Assembly (NCBI RefSeq): GCF_008973465.1
Contig: NZ_WBXN01000004.1
Coordinates: forward strand, 6,922,501-6,986,500
DNA length: 64,000 bases
Direction of reading: 5' to 3'
DNA from: Streptomyces sp. SS1-1
Lineage (GTDB): Bacteria > Actinomycetota > Actinomycetes > Streptomycetales > Streptomycetaceae
Under the pieces are notes generated by a model, which had not been told where the DNA came from, did not search any database, and saw only the letters and a program-made list of their open reading frames with translations. Within the stretch, counting starts at the first letter, position 1, and each line of letters begins with the position of its first letter. Positions 1 through 8,146 of the stretch are shown here, piece after piece. The position numbers were made by a program, and so were the translations under genes.

Positions 1-245
1 CCGGCGCCGTAGAAGGAGAGCAGCCTCGGCACGTCGACGACCTGGTCGTACATGGTGCGCCGCTCGGCGCGCCAGGGGACCTCGGCGGCCAGCCGCTCGA
101 AGAGGGCGTCGGCCCCGCTCAGCCAGCCGGGCAGAACGTCGATCCAGGCGCCGTGGCTGAGCCGGGTGCGGCGGATCCCGCTCAGGGAGCCGAGCCGCAG
201 CTCGTCGGTCTGGTCGAACAGGGAGCCCTGGAGGTGCGTGGCCAT
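1..245 (-). CDS. AlkB-like 2-oxoglutarate/Fe(II) dioxygenase, N-terminal part (runs off left edge)
   Basis: The first 81 codons are visible, starting at the ATG at 245-243. The reading begins MATHLQGSLF, then a segment with LSHGAWIDVLPGWL and VPWRAERRTMYDQ, which matches the N-terminal part of AlkB-type proteins. Those proteins repair alkylated DNA bases by oxidative demethylation. The Fe-binding HxD...H residues and the 2-oxoglutarate arginine would lie beyond the edge, so activity cannot be judged. It is divergent from the TetR gene at 373, with 127 bp between the two starts. Family call by resemblance only. Confidence 0.78.
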   Translation of the reverse strand, partial: MATHLQGSLFDQTDELRLGSLSGIRRTRLSHGAWIDVLPGWLSGADALFERLAAEVPWRAERRTMYDQVVDVPRLLSFYGA

Positions 246-324
246 GGATCCAGCGTAACCCCTGAATCGAAAATCTGTTCCTATATGTGGGCTGATTCTC
301 CCCGGCCGCTCCGCACCCCTGTTG

Positions 325-357
325 GATACGTTGGTGTATCGGATACATTCCCGTATC
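325..357. promoter_or_regulatory. Tandem palindromic operator, two GATAC-N6-GTATC sites
   Basis: Two identical-pattern palindromes, GATAC-N6-GTATC, lie at 325-340 and 342-357, offset by 17 bp. They end 15 bp before the ATG of the TetR gene at 373 and lie in the divergent spacer with the AlkB-like gene. Position and symmetry suggest the autoregulatory binding site of that TetR protein, bound as two dimers. The ribosome-binding site GGAGGT follows at 362-367. Confidence 0.6.
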
Positions 358-372
358 GAACGGAGGTCCGAC

Positions 373-1014
373 ATGGCGGTGGGGGAGACGACGGGGCGTG
401 TCACCAGGCGCCGCGTCCGCACCCGGGCCAACCTGCTCGACGCCGCGTTCACCGTGTTCGCCGCCAAGGGGTTCGGCCGCGTCTCCATCGAGGAGGTCTG
501 CGAGGCCGCCGGCTACAGCCGGGGCGCCTTCTACTCCAACTTCGACAGCCTGGACGAGCTGTTCTTCGCCCTGTACCGGCAGCGCGCCGACCTCATCGCC
601 GAGCAGGTCGCCGGGGCGCTCGCCGTCGACGGCCCCGGCCTGGACGTCCCGGCCGCCGTGGACCGGGTCACCGACGTGCTCCTCCTGGACCGCGACTGGC
701 TGCTCGTCAAGACGGACTTCCTGGTGCACGCCGCCCGGGACCCCGATGTCGCCGCCACCCTGCTCGAACACCGCGCCCGCCTGCGCGCCGCGATCGCCGA
801 CCGGCTCGCCCGCGCCCGCGGCCACACCGCACTGCCCGCCGTGCTCGGCGGCACCGACGGCGCCGCCCACGCCGTCGTCGCCGCGTACGACGGCGTCACG
901 GCCCAGCTGCTGCTGGACCGCGACACCGGGCACGCCCGCGCCTGGCTGGGCCGGCTGCTCACCGCGCTGCTGACCGACGGCAGCGACACCACCGGACAGC
1001 GCACCACCGCCTAG
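373..1014 (+). CDS. TetR-family transcriptional regulator
   Basis: A 213-residue protein. The N-terminal helix-turn-helix lies at about residues 15-65 (TRANLLDAAFTVFAAKGF, then SIEEVCEAAGYSRGAFYSNF), a typical TetR DNA-binding domain. The C-terminal ligand pocket is unassigned. I chose the ATG at 373 because GGAGGT sits 5 bp upstream; the frame is open from 322, but a start there would begin inside the operator. Only 15 bp separate its stop from the FAD dehydrogenase at 1030, so the two are probably one operon, autoregulated through the palindromes at 325-357. The inducer is unknown, possibly the dehydrogenase substrate. Confidence 0.88.
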   Translation: MAVGETTGRVTRRRVRTRANLLDAAFTVFAAKGFGRVSIEEVCEAAGYSRGAFYSNFDSLDELFFALYRQRADLIAEQVAGALAVDGPGLDVPAAVDRVTDVLLLDRDWLLVKTDFLVHAARDPDVAATLLEHRARLRAAIADRLARARGHTALPAVLGGTDGAAHAVVAAYDGVTAQLLLDRDTGHARAWLGRLLTALLTDGSDTTGQRTTA

Positions 1015-1029
1015 GAAGGGACGGTCGCC

Positions 1030-2703
1030 ATGGACGCCGACGTCATCGTCGTCGGAGCGGGACTCGCCGGCCTCGTCGCCGCGCACGAACTGACCAGCAG
1101 GGGCCGCCGCGTCGCCCTGGTCGACCAGGAGAACGCCGCCAACCTCGGCGGGCAGGCCTTCTGGTCCTTCGGCGGGCTCTTCCTCGTCGACTCGCCCGAA
1201 CAGCGGCGCCTGGGCATCAAGGACTCCTTCGACCTGGCCTGGAACGACTGGCAGGGCAGCGCCCAGTTCGACCGGATCGAGGACGAGGACTCCTGGGGGG
1301 TGCGCTGGGCGCGCGCCTACGTCGAGTGGGCGGCCGGCGAGAAGCGCTCCTGGCTCGACGGGCACGGCATCACCTTCCTGCCCACCGTCGGCTGGGCCGA
1401 GCGCGGCGACCTGCGCGCCGACGGCCACGGCAACTCGGTGCCCCGCTTCCACATCGCCTGGGGCACCGGAACCGGCGTCGTCGAGCCGTTCGTGCGGTAC
1501 GCGAAGCAGGCCGCCCGCGACGGGCTGCTCACCTTCCACCACCGGCACCGGGTGGACGAGCTGGTCGTCGAGGACGGCTCGGCGCGCGGCGTGCGGGGCA
1601 CCGTCCTCGCCGACGACACCTCACCGCGCGGTGTCGCCTCCAACCGGGACGCCGTCGGCGACTTCGAGCTGACCGCCCAGGCGGTCGTCGTGACCACCGG
1701 CGGCATCGGCGCGAACCACGACATCGTCCGCCGCCACTGGCCCGAGCGCCTGGGCACCCCGCCCACCGAGATGGTCACCGGCGTCCCCGCCTACGTCGAC
1801 GGGCGCATGCTCGACATCAGCGCCGAGGCCGGCGTCCGCCTCGTCAACCGCGACCGCATGTGGCACTACACCGAGGGCATCCAGAACTGGGACCCGATTT
1901 GGCCCGGCCACGGCATCCGCATCCTGCCCGGCCCGTCCTCCATGTGGTTCGACGCCCTCGGCCGCCGCCTGCCCGACCCCTGCCTGCCCGGCTACGACAC
2001 CCTCGGCACCCTCCGGCACCTGCGCACCGACGCGGACATCGCCGGGCACGACCACTCCTGGTTCATCCTCACCCAGAAGATCGTCGAGAAGGAGTTCGCC
2101 CTCTCCGGCTCCGAGCAGAACCCGGACATCACCGCCAAGGACCGCGCCGGGTTCCTCAAGGAGCGGGTCCTCGGCAAGGGCGCACCGGGCCCGGTGGCCG
2201 CCTTCCTGCGCGAGGGAGCGGACTTCGTCACCGCGCCGACCCTGGAGCAACTGGTCGAGCGGATGAACCAACTGACGGACAAGCCGCTGCTCGACGCGGA
2301 CACCGTCCGGCGTCAGATCGAGGCCCGCGACCTGCAGATCGCCAACGCCTACAGCAAGGACGCCCAGGTCCAGGGCATCCGCAACGCCCGCCGCTACATC
2401 GGCGACCGCCTGGGCCGCGTCGCCACCCCGCACCGCATCCTCGACCCGGCGGCGGGCCCGCTCATCGGCGTCAAGCTGCACATCCTGACCCGCAAGACCC
2501 TCGGCGGCATCCAGACCGACCTGGACTCCCGCGCCCTGGCAGCCGACGGCACCCCCGTCGACGGCCTCTACGCGGCCGGCGAGGTCGCCGGCTTCGGCGG
2601 CGGCGGTGTCCACGGCTACAACGCCCTGGAGGGCACCTTCCTCGGCGGCTGCCTCTTCTCCGGCCGCGCCGCAGGCCGCGCGGCGGCCCGGCAGCTCGGC
2701 TGA
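1030..2703 (+). CDS. FAD-dependent dehydrogenase (fumarate reductase / ketosteroid dehydrogenase flavoprotein type)
   Basis: A 557-residue soluble flavoprotein. The N-terminal dinucleotide-binding fold (VVGAGLAGLVAAHE, residues about 6-19) is followed by an acidic strand end (VALVDQE). The C-terminal signature GLYAAGEVAGFGGGG and HGYNALEGTFLGG is typical of the FAD-binding domain in the succinate dehydrogenase/fumarate reductase flavoprotein family, close to proteins annotated FAD-binding dehydrogenase. The substrate cannot be told from sequence. It is probably co-transcribed with the TetR gene immediately upstream and is followed by a strong hairpin at 2710-2745. Confidence 0.85.
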   Translation: MDADVIVVGAGLAGLVAAHELTSRGRRVALVDQENAANLGGQAFWSFGGLFLVDSPEQRRLGIKDSFDLAWNDWQGSAQFDRIEDEDSWGVRWARAYVEWAAGEKRSWLDGHGITFLPTVGWAERGDLRADGHGNSVPRFHIAWGTGTGVVEPFVRYAKQAARDGLLTFHHRHRVDELVVEDGSARGVRGTVLADDTSPRGVASNRDAVGDFELTAQAVVVTTGGIGANHDIVRRHWPERLGTPPTEMVTGVPAYVDGRMLDISAEAGVRLVNRDRMWHYTEGIQNWDPIWPGHGIRILPGPSSMWFDALGRRLPDPCLPGYDTLGTLRHLRTDADIAGHDHSWFILTQKIVEKEFALSGSEQNPDITAKDRAGFLKERVLGKGAPGPVAAFLREGADFVTAPTLEQLVERMNQLTDKPLLDADTVRRQIEARDLQIANAYSKDAQVQGIRNARRYIGDRLGRVATPHRILDPAAGPLIGVKLHILTRKTLGGIQTDLDSRALAADGTPVDGLYAAGEVAGFGGGGVHGYNALEGTFLGGCLFSGRAAGRAAARQLG

Positions 2704-2709
2704 GTGCCG

Positions 2710-2745
2710 CCCGCCTCCTGGGGCGTCACGACCCCAGGAGGCGGG
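2710..2745. terminator. Bidirectional hairpin between convergent genes
   Basis: Perfect 14-bp arms CCCGCCTCCTGGGG / CCCCAGGAGGCGGG with an 8-nt loop. There is no T-run, as is usual for streptomycete terminators. It begins 7 bp after the stop of the FAD dehydrogenase and overlaps the end of the minus-strand DUF488 gene. The TGA of that gene (2728-2726) lies inside the loop, so the 3' arm encodes its last residues. Confidence 0.8.
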
Positions 2746-3076
2746 CCAGCACCGCGGCGTGGCTCGTCTCCGGGGTCTTGGACGCGGTCAGCAGCGTCAC
2801 GGCACCCTTGCCCGCCGTCTCCCGGAGGCGGTCCAGGAGCGCGGCCGCCTCCGGGGCGTCCAGCTCCGCCTCGTACCGGCGGGCGAACTCCTCGTAGGAG
2901 CCCTCGCCCGCGTGGTACCAGCGCCGCAACTCCGTCGACGGGGTGAGGCCCTTGGGCCACTCGTCGATCCGGGCCGCGTCCTTGGACAGACCGCGCGGCC
3001 ACAGCCGGTCGACCAGGACCCGCACACCGTCCCCCGGCTCGGGCGGCTCGTAGACGCGGCGGACGCGCACGCTCAT
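2726..3076 (-). CDS. DUF488 family protein
   Basis: A 116-residue protein with the hallmark features of the small DUF488 family: VRRVYEPPEPGDGVRVLVDR, LWPRG, a RRWYHAG segment and a C-terminal TLLTASKTPETSHAAVL. The family function is not established. I chose the ATG at 3076 because AGAGGAAGG lies 6-7 bp upstream and the protein then matches the normal family length. It converges on the FAD dehydrogenase and ends within the shared hairpin. It is divergent from the transpeptidase-like gene, with 86 bp between the starts. Confidence 0.85.
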   Translation of the reverse strand: MSVRVRRVYEPPEPGDGVRVLVDRLWPRGLSKDAARIDEWPKGLTPSTELRRWYHAGEGSYEEFARRYEAELDAPEAAALLDRLRETAGKGAVTLLTASKTPETSHAAVLARLLGS

Positions 3077-3162
3077 GACCGGCCTTCCTCTCGGACGGGC
3101 GGCGCCGGACACGCCGCGCCGGACCTGACGAATTCCTGACACCTGTCCGTCAAGGTCGTCAC

Positions 3163-3906
3163 ATGATCCCGCACAAGCCCCGCGTCGTCCTGCTGGCGAC
3201 CACCCTCCTGCTCACCGGCTGCGGCACCGGCGCCCTCGCGACCCCCGGCGACAAGCCCGCGGCACCCGTCCGGACGACGGCCGCCCCGCCCCGCCCCACG
3301 GCCACGGCTCCCTCCCTCCCGCGGCAGCTGCCCGGACTGGGCCCCCGGACCCTGGCCGAGGTCCCGGCCCACACCTGGCAGGCCGTCGTCGTCACCGGAC
3401 ACGGCAAGGACTCCGCCCGCTCCGACGTCGTCCTCTACGAACGCACCGGCGCGGGTTGGAAGGCCGGCGAGCGCTGGCCCGCCCACAACGCGCTGCGCGG
3501 CTGGACCGACCACCACACCGCCGGCGACCTGCGCTCACCCGTCGGCGTCTTCACCCTCGGCGACGCCGGCGGTCTGCGGCCCGACCCCGGCACCCGGCTG
3601 CCCTACGACCACGGCCGGGGCTTCACCGCCACCGGCACCGGCTTCGAGGGCGAACCCCTCGCCGGCTCCTTCGACTACGTGGTCGCCATCGACTACAACC
3701 GGCGGCCCGGCACCACACCGCTCGACTGGACCCGGCCCCTCGGCGCGGGGCGCGGCGGCGGCATCTGGTTCCACGTCGACCACGGCGGCCCCACCCAGGG
3801 CTGCGTCAGCCTCTCCCTGGAGCACATGCGCACCCTGCTGCGCACCCTCGACCCCGCCAGGCACCCCGTCGTGGTCATGGGGGACGCCGCCTCCCTCGCC
3901 CGCTGA
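3163..3906 (+). CDS. L,D-transpeptidase-like (YkuD-type) lipoprotein
   Basis: A 247-residue secreted protein. The signal peptide ends in a lipobox LLTGC with the lipidated Cys20. A Pro/Thr/Ala-rich tether spans about residues 21-65. The catalytic domain carries HVDHGGPTQGCVSL, with His207 and Cys214 in the arrangement seen in YkuD-like L,D-transpeptidases, which cross-link or trim peptidoglycan. The SHGC-type spacing differs slightly from canonical YkuD, so a related transpeptidase-like subfamily is possible. The ribosome-binding site is weak. A two-component pair begins 31 bp after the stop and could belong to the same transcript. Confidence 0.75.
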   Translation: MIPHKPRVVLLATTLLLTGCGTGALATPGDKPAAPVRTTAAPPRPTATAPSLPRQLPGLGPRTLAEVPAHTWQAVVVTGHGKDSARSDVVLYERTGAGWKAGERWPAHNALRGWTDHHTAGDLRSPVGVFTLGDAGGLRPDPGTRLPYDHGRGFTATGTGFEGEPLAGSFDYVVAIDYNRRPGTTPLDWTRPLGAGRGGGIWFHVDHGGPTQGCVSLSLEHMRTLLRTLDPARHPVVVMGDAASLAR

Positions 3907-3937
3907 CCCCGCCCGCCGACCGCTTAGGATCCGCCGC

Positions 3938-4642
3938 GTGTGCGCACATGTACTGGTGGCCGAGGACGACGGGATGCAGGCCGAGCTGATACGCCGCTCC
4001 CTGCTCGCGGAGGGCCACACCGCGACCGTGGTCCACGACGGGCCGGCCGCCCTCGACGCCGCCCGCAGGCTGAGGCCCGACCTCGTCGTCCTGGACCTGA
4101 TGCTGCCCGTCATCGACGGCTTCGGCGTCTGCCGGGCACTGCGCCGCAACGACGGGAACCCGGACATCCCGGTGCTGATGCTGACGGCCCGGTCCGCCGA
4201 GGACGACGTCCTGCTCGGCCTGGAACTCGGCGCCGACGACTACATGACCAAGCCGTACAGCCCCCGCGAGCTGATGGCCCGCATCCGCACCGTGCTGCGG
4301 CGCAGCGGCCGCGCCGACGGCCGCCGGGAGGACCCGGTCGTCCGGGCCGCCGGGATCAGCGTCGACCCGGCACGGCACGAGGTGCGGTGCGACGGGGAGC
4401 CGGTGGAGTGCACCCCGGCCGAGTTCCAGATCCTGCTCGCCATGACCGCCGAACCCGAACGGGTCTTCTCCCGGCGGCAGTTGCTGGAGTGCACGCGCGG
4501 CACCGACCGGGCCTCCACCGAACGGGCCGTCGACGTGCACATCATGAACCTGCGCAGGAAGATCGAGGCCGACCCGCGCCGGCCCACCCGCCTGCTGACC
4601 GTGTTCGGCGTCGGCTACAAGCTGAGCGGGGGCCGGGGATGA
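3938..4642 (+). CDS. OmpR-family response regulator
   Basis: A 234-residue protein starting at GTG 3938 with AGGA about 9 bp upstream. The receiver domain (residues 1-115) has the acidic pocket AEDD near residues 8-11, phospho-acceptor Asp53 (VVLDLMLPVIDG) and Lys105 (MTKPYSP). The C-terminal winged helix (about 135-230) ends in the usual FGVGYKL. It overlaps the start of the partner kinase by 4 bp (ATGA), implying translational coupling. The target genes are not evident; the preceding cell-wall lipoprotein is the nearest candidate. Confidence 0.95.
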   Translation: MCAHVLVAEDDGMQAELIRRSLLAEGHTATVVHDGPAALDAARRLRPDLVVLDLMLPVIDGFGVCRALRRNDGNPDIPVLMLTARSAEDDVLLGLELGADDYMTKPYSPRELMARIRTVLRRSGRADGRREDPVVRAAGISVDPARHEVRCDGEPVECTPAEFQILLAMTAEPERVFSRRQLLECTRGTDRASTERAVDVHIMNLRRKIEADPRRPTRLLTVFGVGYKLSGGRG

Positions 4643-6459
4643 ACCGGCGCATCCCGTTGCGCAAGCGCCTGCTGGTCCGGCTGCTGGTCGCCTCCGTGCT
4701 GATCGCCGTCTGCTCGGTGGCGGCGACCGCCTGGCTCGCGGTGGCGACCACCACCCGGGCGCTGCGCGAGGAACAGGGGCAGGTCCTCGCCGAGGACATG
4801 GACGTCCTCGCCCGGCTCAGCGGGTACGCCGCCACCCACGCCGACTGGCGGGGCGTCGACCGGACCGTACGAAACCTGGCCGAACGCACCGGCCGGCGCA
4901 TCGCCCTCACCACCACCGACCGGACCGTCGTCGCCGACTCGGCCGCGCCCGGCACCCCGCTGCCGCCACGCGCCGCCGCCACCGTCGACCCGCTGCGCGT
5001 CGACACCTACACCGAACGCGGGGCGCAGCGCGCCGGTGTGGACCCGAGGGCCGTGGGGCCGTACCGGATCACCGCCGCCGAGCGGGCCAAGCTCGACAAG
5101 CTCGCGGTGGTCCGGCGGAACTGCTTCGCCCGCAACGGCTACGACACCTCCGTCGTGCACGCGCCGAGCGGCCGGCCCGTGGTCACCGACGTCGACGGTC
5201 CCGTCGCGGGCGGCGCCGTCCCCGAGGAGTGCGCCGACGGACAGCTCAACACCCCCACCCCGACCGAGGACAAGGCCCTCGACGACCTCTCCGCCCGCAT
5301 CGCCTCCTGCCTCGGGAAGCGGGGCGTCACGCACACGCCGCGGGCCCTCGGCGTGGACGTCACCGGCCTCGGCATCGTCCCCCGCTTCTTCGCCGGCAAG
5401 CCGGCCGCCCACGACGAGCCGGAGGGGACGGCCGCCGCCCGGCGCTGCACCGCCGAAGCACGCCGGGCCCAACTCGACCCGTACGTCGCCCCGGTGGCGG
5501 AACTGTTCCTGGGCGGCGGCGCCACGACCGCCGTCCGCTTCGACATGTCACCGGCCAACAAGGCCAAGGTGGCCGGCGCCGCAGGTCTGGTGCTCGCCGT
5601 CACCGTGGTGGTCTCCGCCGTCGTCGCCACCCGGCTGGTCCGGCCGCTGCGCGCGCTCACCGCGGCGGCCCAGCAGCCGCCCGAACGGCATGTGCGGGTC
5701 CCGGTCACCACCCGCGACGAGACCGGCGTCCTCGCCGCCGCCTTCAACGAACTCACCGAGCGCCGCGAACGGCTGGAGGCCCAGCGCAAGGCGATGGTCA
5801 GCGACATCGCTCACGAGCTGCGCAGCCCGCTCACCAACATCCGGGGCTGGCTGGAGGTCACCCGCGACGGCGTCGTCGACCCGGACCCCGCGCTGCTGGC
5901 CTCGCTGCACGAGGAGGCCCTGGTCCTGCAGCGGGTCATCGACGACCTGCAGGACCTCGCCGCCGCCGACGCGGGCACCCTGCGCCTGCACCGCGAGCCC
6001 GTCCGCGCCGACGAACTGCTCGGCCAGGTCGCCGCCGCCCACCAGGTCGCCGCCGACACCGCGGGCGTCACCGTGCGCACCACCGCCGAGGGCACGCCCT
6101 GGCTGGACGCCGACCCCGTCCGGATGCGGCAGGCGCTGGGCAACCTGGTCTCCAACGCGCTGCGGCACACCCCGTCCGGCGGCACGGTCACGCTCTCCGC
6201 CCGGTCCGACGGCGACGACGTCGTGCTGGAGGTCGCCGACACCGGGACCGGGATCGCGCCCGAGGATCTGCCGCATGTCTTCGAGCGGTTCTGGCGCGCG
6301 GAGAAGTCCCGCAGCCGCCGTACCGGGGGCAGCGGGCTCGGCCTGCCGATCGTCCGTCAGCTGACCGCCGCGCACGGCGGGACCGCCGAGGCCGGCGGGG
6401 CGCCGGGCACCGGCGCGGTGTTCACGCTGCGGCTGCCCGCCGGGGAACCGCCCGGGTGA
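4639..6459 (+). CDS. Sensor histidine kinase partnered with the upstream regulator
   Basis: A 606-residue membrane kinase whose ATG overlaps the regulator stop. Membrane segments lie at about residues 10-35 and 311-334, enclosing a large (about 275 residue) extracytoplasmic sensor with four scattered cysteines (NCFARNG, EECADG, ASCLGK, RRCTAEA) that could form disulfides. HAMP follows at about 335-385, then HisKA with His392 (DIAHELRSPL), an N box (NLVSNALRHTPSGG), G1 (DTGTGIAPEDL) and G2 (GGSGLGLPIV). The motifs are intact, so it should be active. The stimulus is unknown. A short hairpin at 6460-6477 closes the operon. Confidence 0.93.
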   Translation: MNRRIPLRKRLLVRLLVASVLIAVCSVAATAWLAVATTTRALREEQGQVLAEDMDVLARLSGYAATHADWRGVDRTVRNLAERTGRRIALTTTDRTVVADSAAPGTPLPPRAAATVDPLRVDTYTERGAQRAGVDPRAVGPYRITAAERAKLDKLAVVRRNCFARNGYDTSVVHAPSGRPVVTDVDGPVAGGAVPEECADGQLNTPTPTEDKALDDLSARIASCLGKRGVTHTPRALGVDVTGLGIVPRFFAGKPAAHDEPEGTAAARRCTAEARRAQLDPYVAPVAELFLGGGATTAVRFDMSPANKAKVAGAAGLVLAVTVVVSAVVATRLVRPLRALTAAAQQPPERHVRVPVTTRDETGVLAAAFNELTERRERLEAQRKAMVSDIAHELRSPLTNIRGWLEVTRDGVVDPDPALLASLHEEALVLQRVIDDLQDLAAADAGTLRLHREPVRADELLGQVAAAHQVAADTAGVTVRTTAEGTPWLDADPVRMRQALGNLVSNALRHTPSGGTVTLSARSDGDDVVLEVADTGTGIAPEDLPHVFERFWRAEKSRSRRTGGSGLGLPIVRQLTAAHGGTAEAGGAPGTGAVFTLRLPAGEPPG

Positions 6460-6477
6460 GGGGACCGGGCGGTCCCC
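6460..6477. terminator. Short hairpin between histidine kinase and whiB-like gene
   Basis: GGGGACC-gggc-GGTCCCC, seven perfect pairs and a 4-nt loop, begins at the base after the kinase stop and ends 4 bp before the stop of the convergent WhiB-like gene. Probably a shared terminator. Confidence 0.6.
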
Positions 6478-6481
6478 CCAC

Positions 6482-6715
6482 TCAGCCGGCCCGCTGGCGC
6501 AGCGCCCGCCGTTCCGTCTCGCTCGTGCCGCCCCAGATCCCGGTGGACTGGTCCATGTCCAGCGCGAAACGCAGACACGGCTCGCGTACCGGGCAGCGCC
6601 GGCACACGGCCTTCGCCTCCTCGGTCTGCATCAGGGTCGGCCCGGAGGTGCCGATCGGATGGAAGAGGTCGGGGTCCTCATGGCGGCAGGCGGCGTGGTC
6701 TCGCCAGTCGTCCAT
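6482..6715 (-). CDS. WhiB-family iron-sulfur transcription factor
   Basis: A 77-residue protein. The four cluster-ligating cysteines occur as AACRHED, then AVCRRCPVREPC, with the family turn GIWGG and a basic C-terminus (ERRALRQRAG). The segment HPIGTSGP...EEAKAVCRRCPV is closest in my recollection to the short WblE/WhiB1-like members, but I do not assign a specific name. The ATG at 6715 is preceded by AGGTGA at good spacing. Such proteins bind a 4Fe-4S cluster and usually act with the primary sigma factor. It converges on the histidine kinase operon. Confidence 0.92.
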   Translation of the reverse strand: MDDWRDHAACRHEDPDLFHPIGTSGPTLMQTEEAKAVCRRCPVREPCLRFALDMDQSTGIWGGTSETERRALRQRAG

Positions 6716-6819
6716 CAAAGTCACCTGCGATCGTCGACGTGCCCTCGGTGGAGGAATTACTCGGTCTCGAGTCGCCTGTCGACCCATGGTGAAACCCCGC
6801 CGGGCGCCGCGGAACCAGG

Positions 6820-8037
6820 TCACTGCTCGCGCATGCCCCACGGGGAGCCGTAGGCGGTGAGCAGGTCCAGGAACGGCCGGGCCGGGAACGCCTCCGGCCC
6901 CAGCACACCCGCCCCCGACCAGGCGCCGGTGGCCAGGAGTTCGAGGGCGACGACCGGGTTCAGGGCGGTCTGCCAGACCACGGCCTGGGAGCCGTACTCC
7001 GCCATCGACCACTGGTTGTCGACGACGTGGTACAGGTACACCTCGCGGGGCTTGCCGTCCTTCACGCCCCGTACCCAGGTGCCCGCGCAGGTCTTCCCGT
7101 GCATCCGCTCGCCCAGCGTCGCCGGGTCCGGCAGACAGGCGGCGACGACGTCCCGCGGCGAGACCCGCACCGGCCCCTCGGCGCTCGGCACGGTCACCGG
7201 CTCGGTGCTGTCGAGCCCCAGCAGATGCAGGGTCTTCAAGGTGTCGATGAACTCCTGGCCGAGGCCGTACTTGAAGGTGACCCGGCGCGCGTCCACCCAG
7301 CGCGGCACGAGCAGCACCTCCTCGTGCTCCACGTTCACGCACTCGACCGGGCCGATGCCCTCCGGGAAGTCGAACACCTCGGGCTCGCTGAACGGCTCGG
7401 TGGTGAACCAGCCGCGGTCCTTCTCGTAGACGACCGGCGGGTTGAGGCACTCCTCGATGGTGGTCCAGATGCTGAAGGAGGGGGCGAAGTCGTAGCCGTC
7501 GACGGTGAGGTTCGCGCCGTCGCGCACCCCGATCTCGTCGATCTCGTCGAAGAGTTCGTCGGCCGAGTACCGGGCGAACACGTCCGACAGGCCGGGCTCC
7601 ACGCCCATGCCGACCAGGGCGAGCGCGCCCGCCTTCTCCCAGTCGGCGGCCTGTTCGAACTGGGCGTCCCCGAGCTTGACGCCGGTCTCCTCGTACGGAC
7701 GGTCGGGGTGCGGCTTCGACAGGGACATCGCCATGTCGACATAGGTGGCCCCGGCGGTGCGCGCGGCCTGGAACAGCGGCATCACGAAACGCGGGTCGGT
7801 CGCGTTCAGCAGCACGTCGCAGGCGTGCCGCTCCAGCAGCGCGGCCACGGCCGGCTCGTCGCTCGCGTCGACGCGCTCGGCGCGGAAGCGGGCGTCACCG
7901 TCGAGCGCGGCGACGGCGGCCTCGGCCCGCGCGAGGTCGTAGTCGGCGACGACCATCGCCTCGAAGAACGGACGCCGGGCGGCGATCCGGGTGATGGCGG
8001 TACCCACTCCGCCGGCTCCCACGAGCAGTACACGCAT
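6820..8037 (-). CDS. Saccharopine dehydrogenase family oxidoreductase
   Basis: A 405-residue cytosolic enzyme starting at ATG 8037. The N-terminal Rossmann fold (LLVGAGGVGTAITRIAA, residues 4-20) is followed by the family segments DVLLNATDPRFVMPL, YVDMAMS and GMGVEPGLSDVF. Members catalyse NAD(P)-dependent reductive condensations such as saccharopine or carboxynorspermidine formation; the substrate here is unknown. It is divergent from a TetR gene with a palindrome at 8118-8130 between them, so that regulator probably controls it. The nearby ArgP/LysG-LysE pair makes a link with basic amino acid metabolism conceivable but unproven. Confidence 0.82.
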   Translation of the reverse strand: MRVLLVGAGGVGTAITRIAARRPFFEAMVVADYDLARAEAAVAALDGDARFRAERVDASDEPAVAALLERHACDVLLNATDPRFVMPLFQAARTAGATYVDMAMSLSKPHPDRPYEETGVKLGDAQFEQAADWEKAGALALVGMGVEPGLSDVFARYSADELFDEIDEIGVRDGANLTVDGYDFAPSFSIWTTIEECLNPPVVYEKDRGWFTTEPFSEPEVFDFPEGIGPVECVNVEHEEVLLVPRWVDARRVTFKYGLGQEFIDTLKTLHLLGLDSTEPVTVPSAEGPVRVSPRDVVAACLPDPATLGERMHGKTCAGTWVRGVKDGKPREVYLYHVVDNQWSMAEYGSQAVVWQTALNPVVALELLATGAWSGAGVLGPEAFPARPFLDLLTAYGSPWGMREQ

Positions 8038-8117
8038 GACAAGACTCCCTCGGCTGAAGGTGGACGACGTGGTGGGGCCCCGGGTGGGATACAACGCCGC
8101 CCCGCCACGTAAGGTCA

Positions 8118-8130
8118 ATGCCGTTGGCAT
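8118..8130. promoter_or_regulatory. Candidate TetR operator ATGCC-GTT-GGCAT
   Basis: A perfect 13-bp palindrome, ATGCC-N3-GGCAT, in the 109-bp spacer between the saccharopine-dehydrogenase-like gene (start 8037, minus) and the TetR gene (start 8147, plus). It lies just 5' of the TetR ribosome-binding site. Position and symmetry fit a repressor site controlling both genes. Confidence 0.55.
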
Positions 8131-8146
8131 AAGGATGGAGGACGCG

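Noticed and set aside
153..2897. A 914-codon plus-strand frame across the TetR and FAD dehydrogenase genes
   Set aside because: Arg/Pro-rich nonsense in an alternative frame; both real genes are recognisable in their own frames with good ribosome-binding sites.
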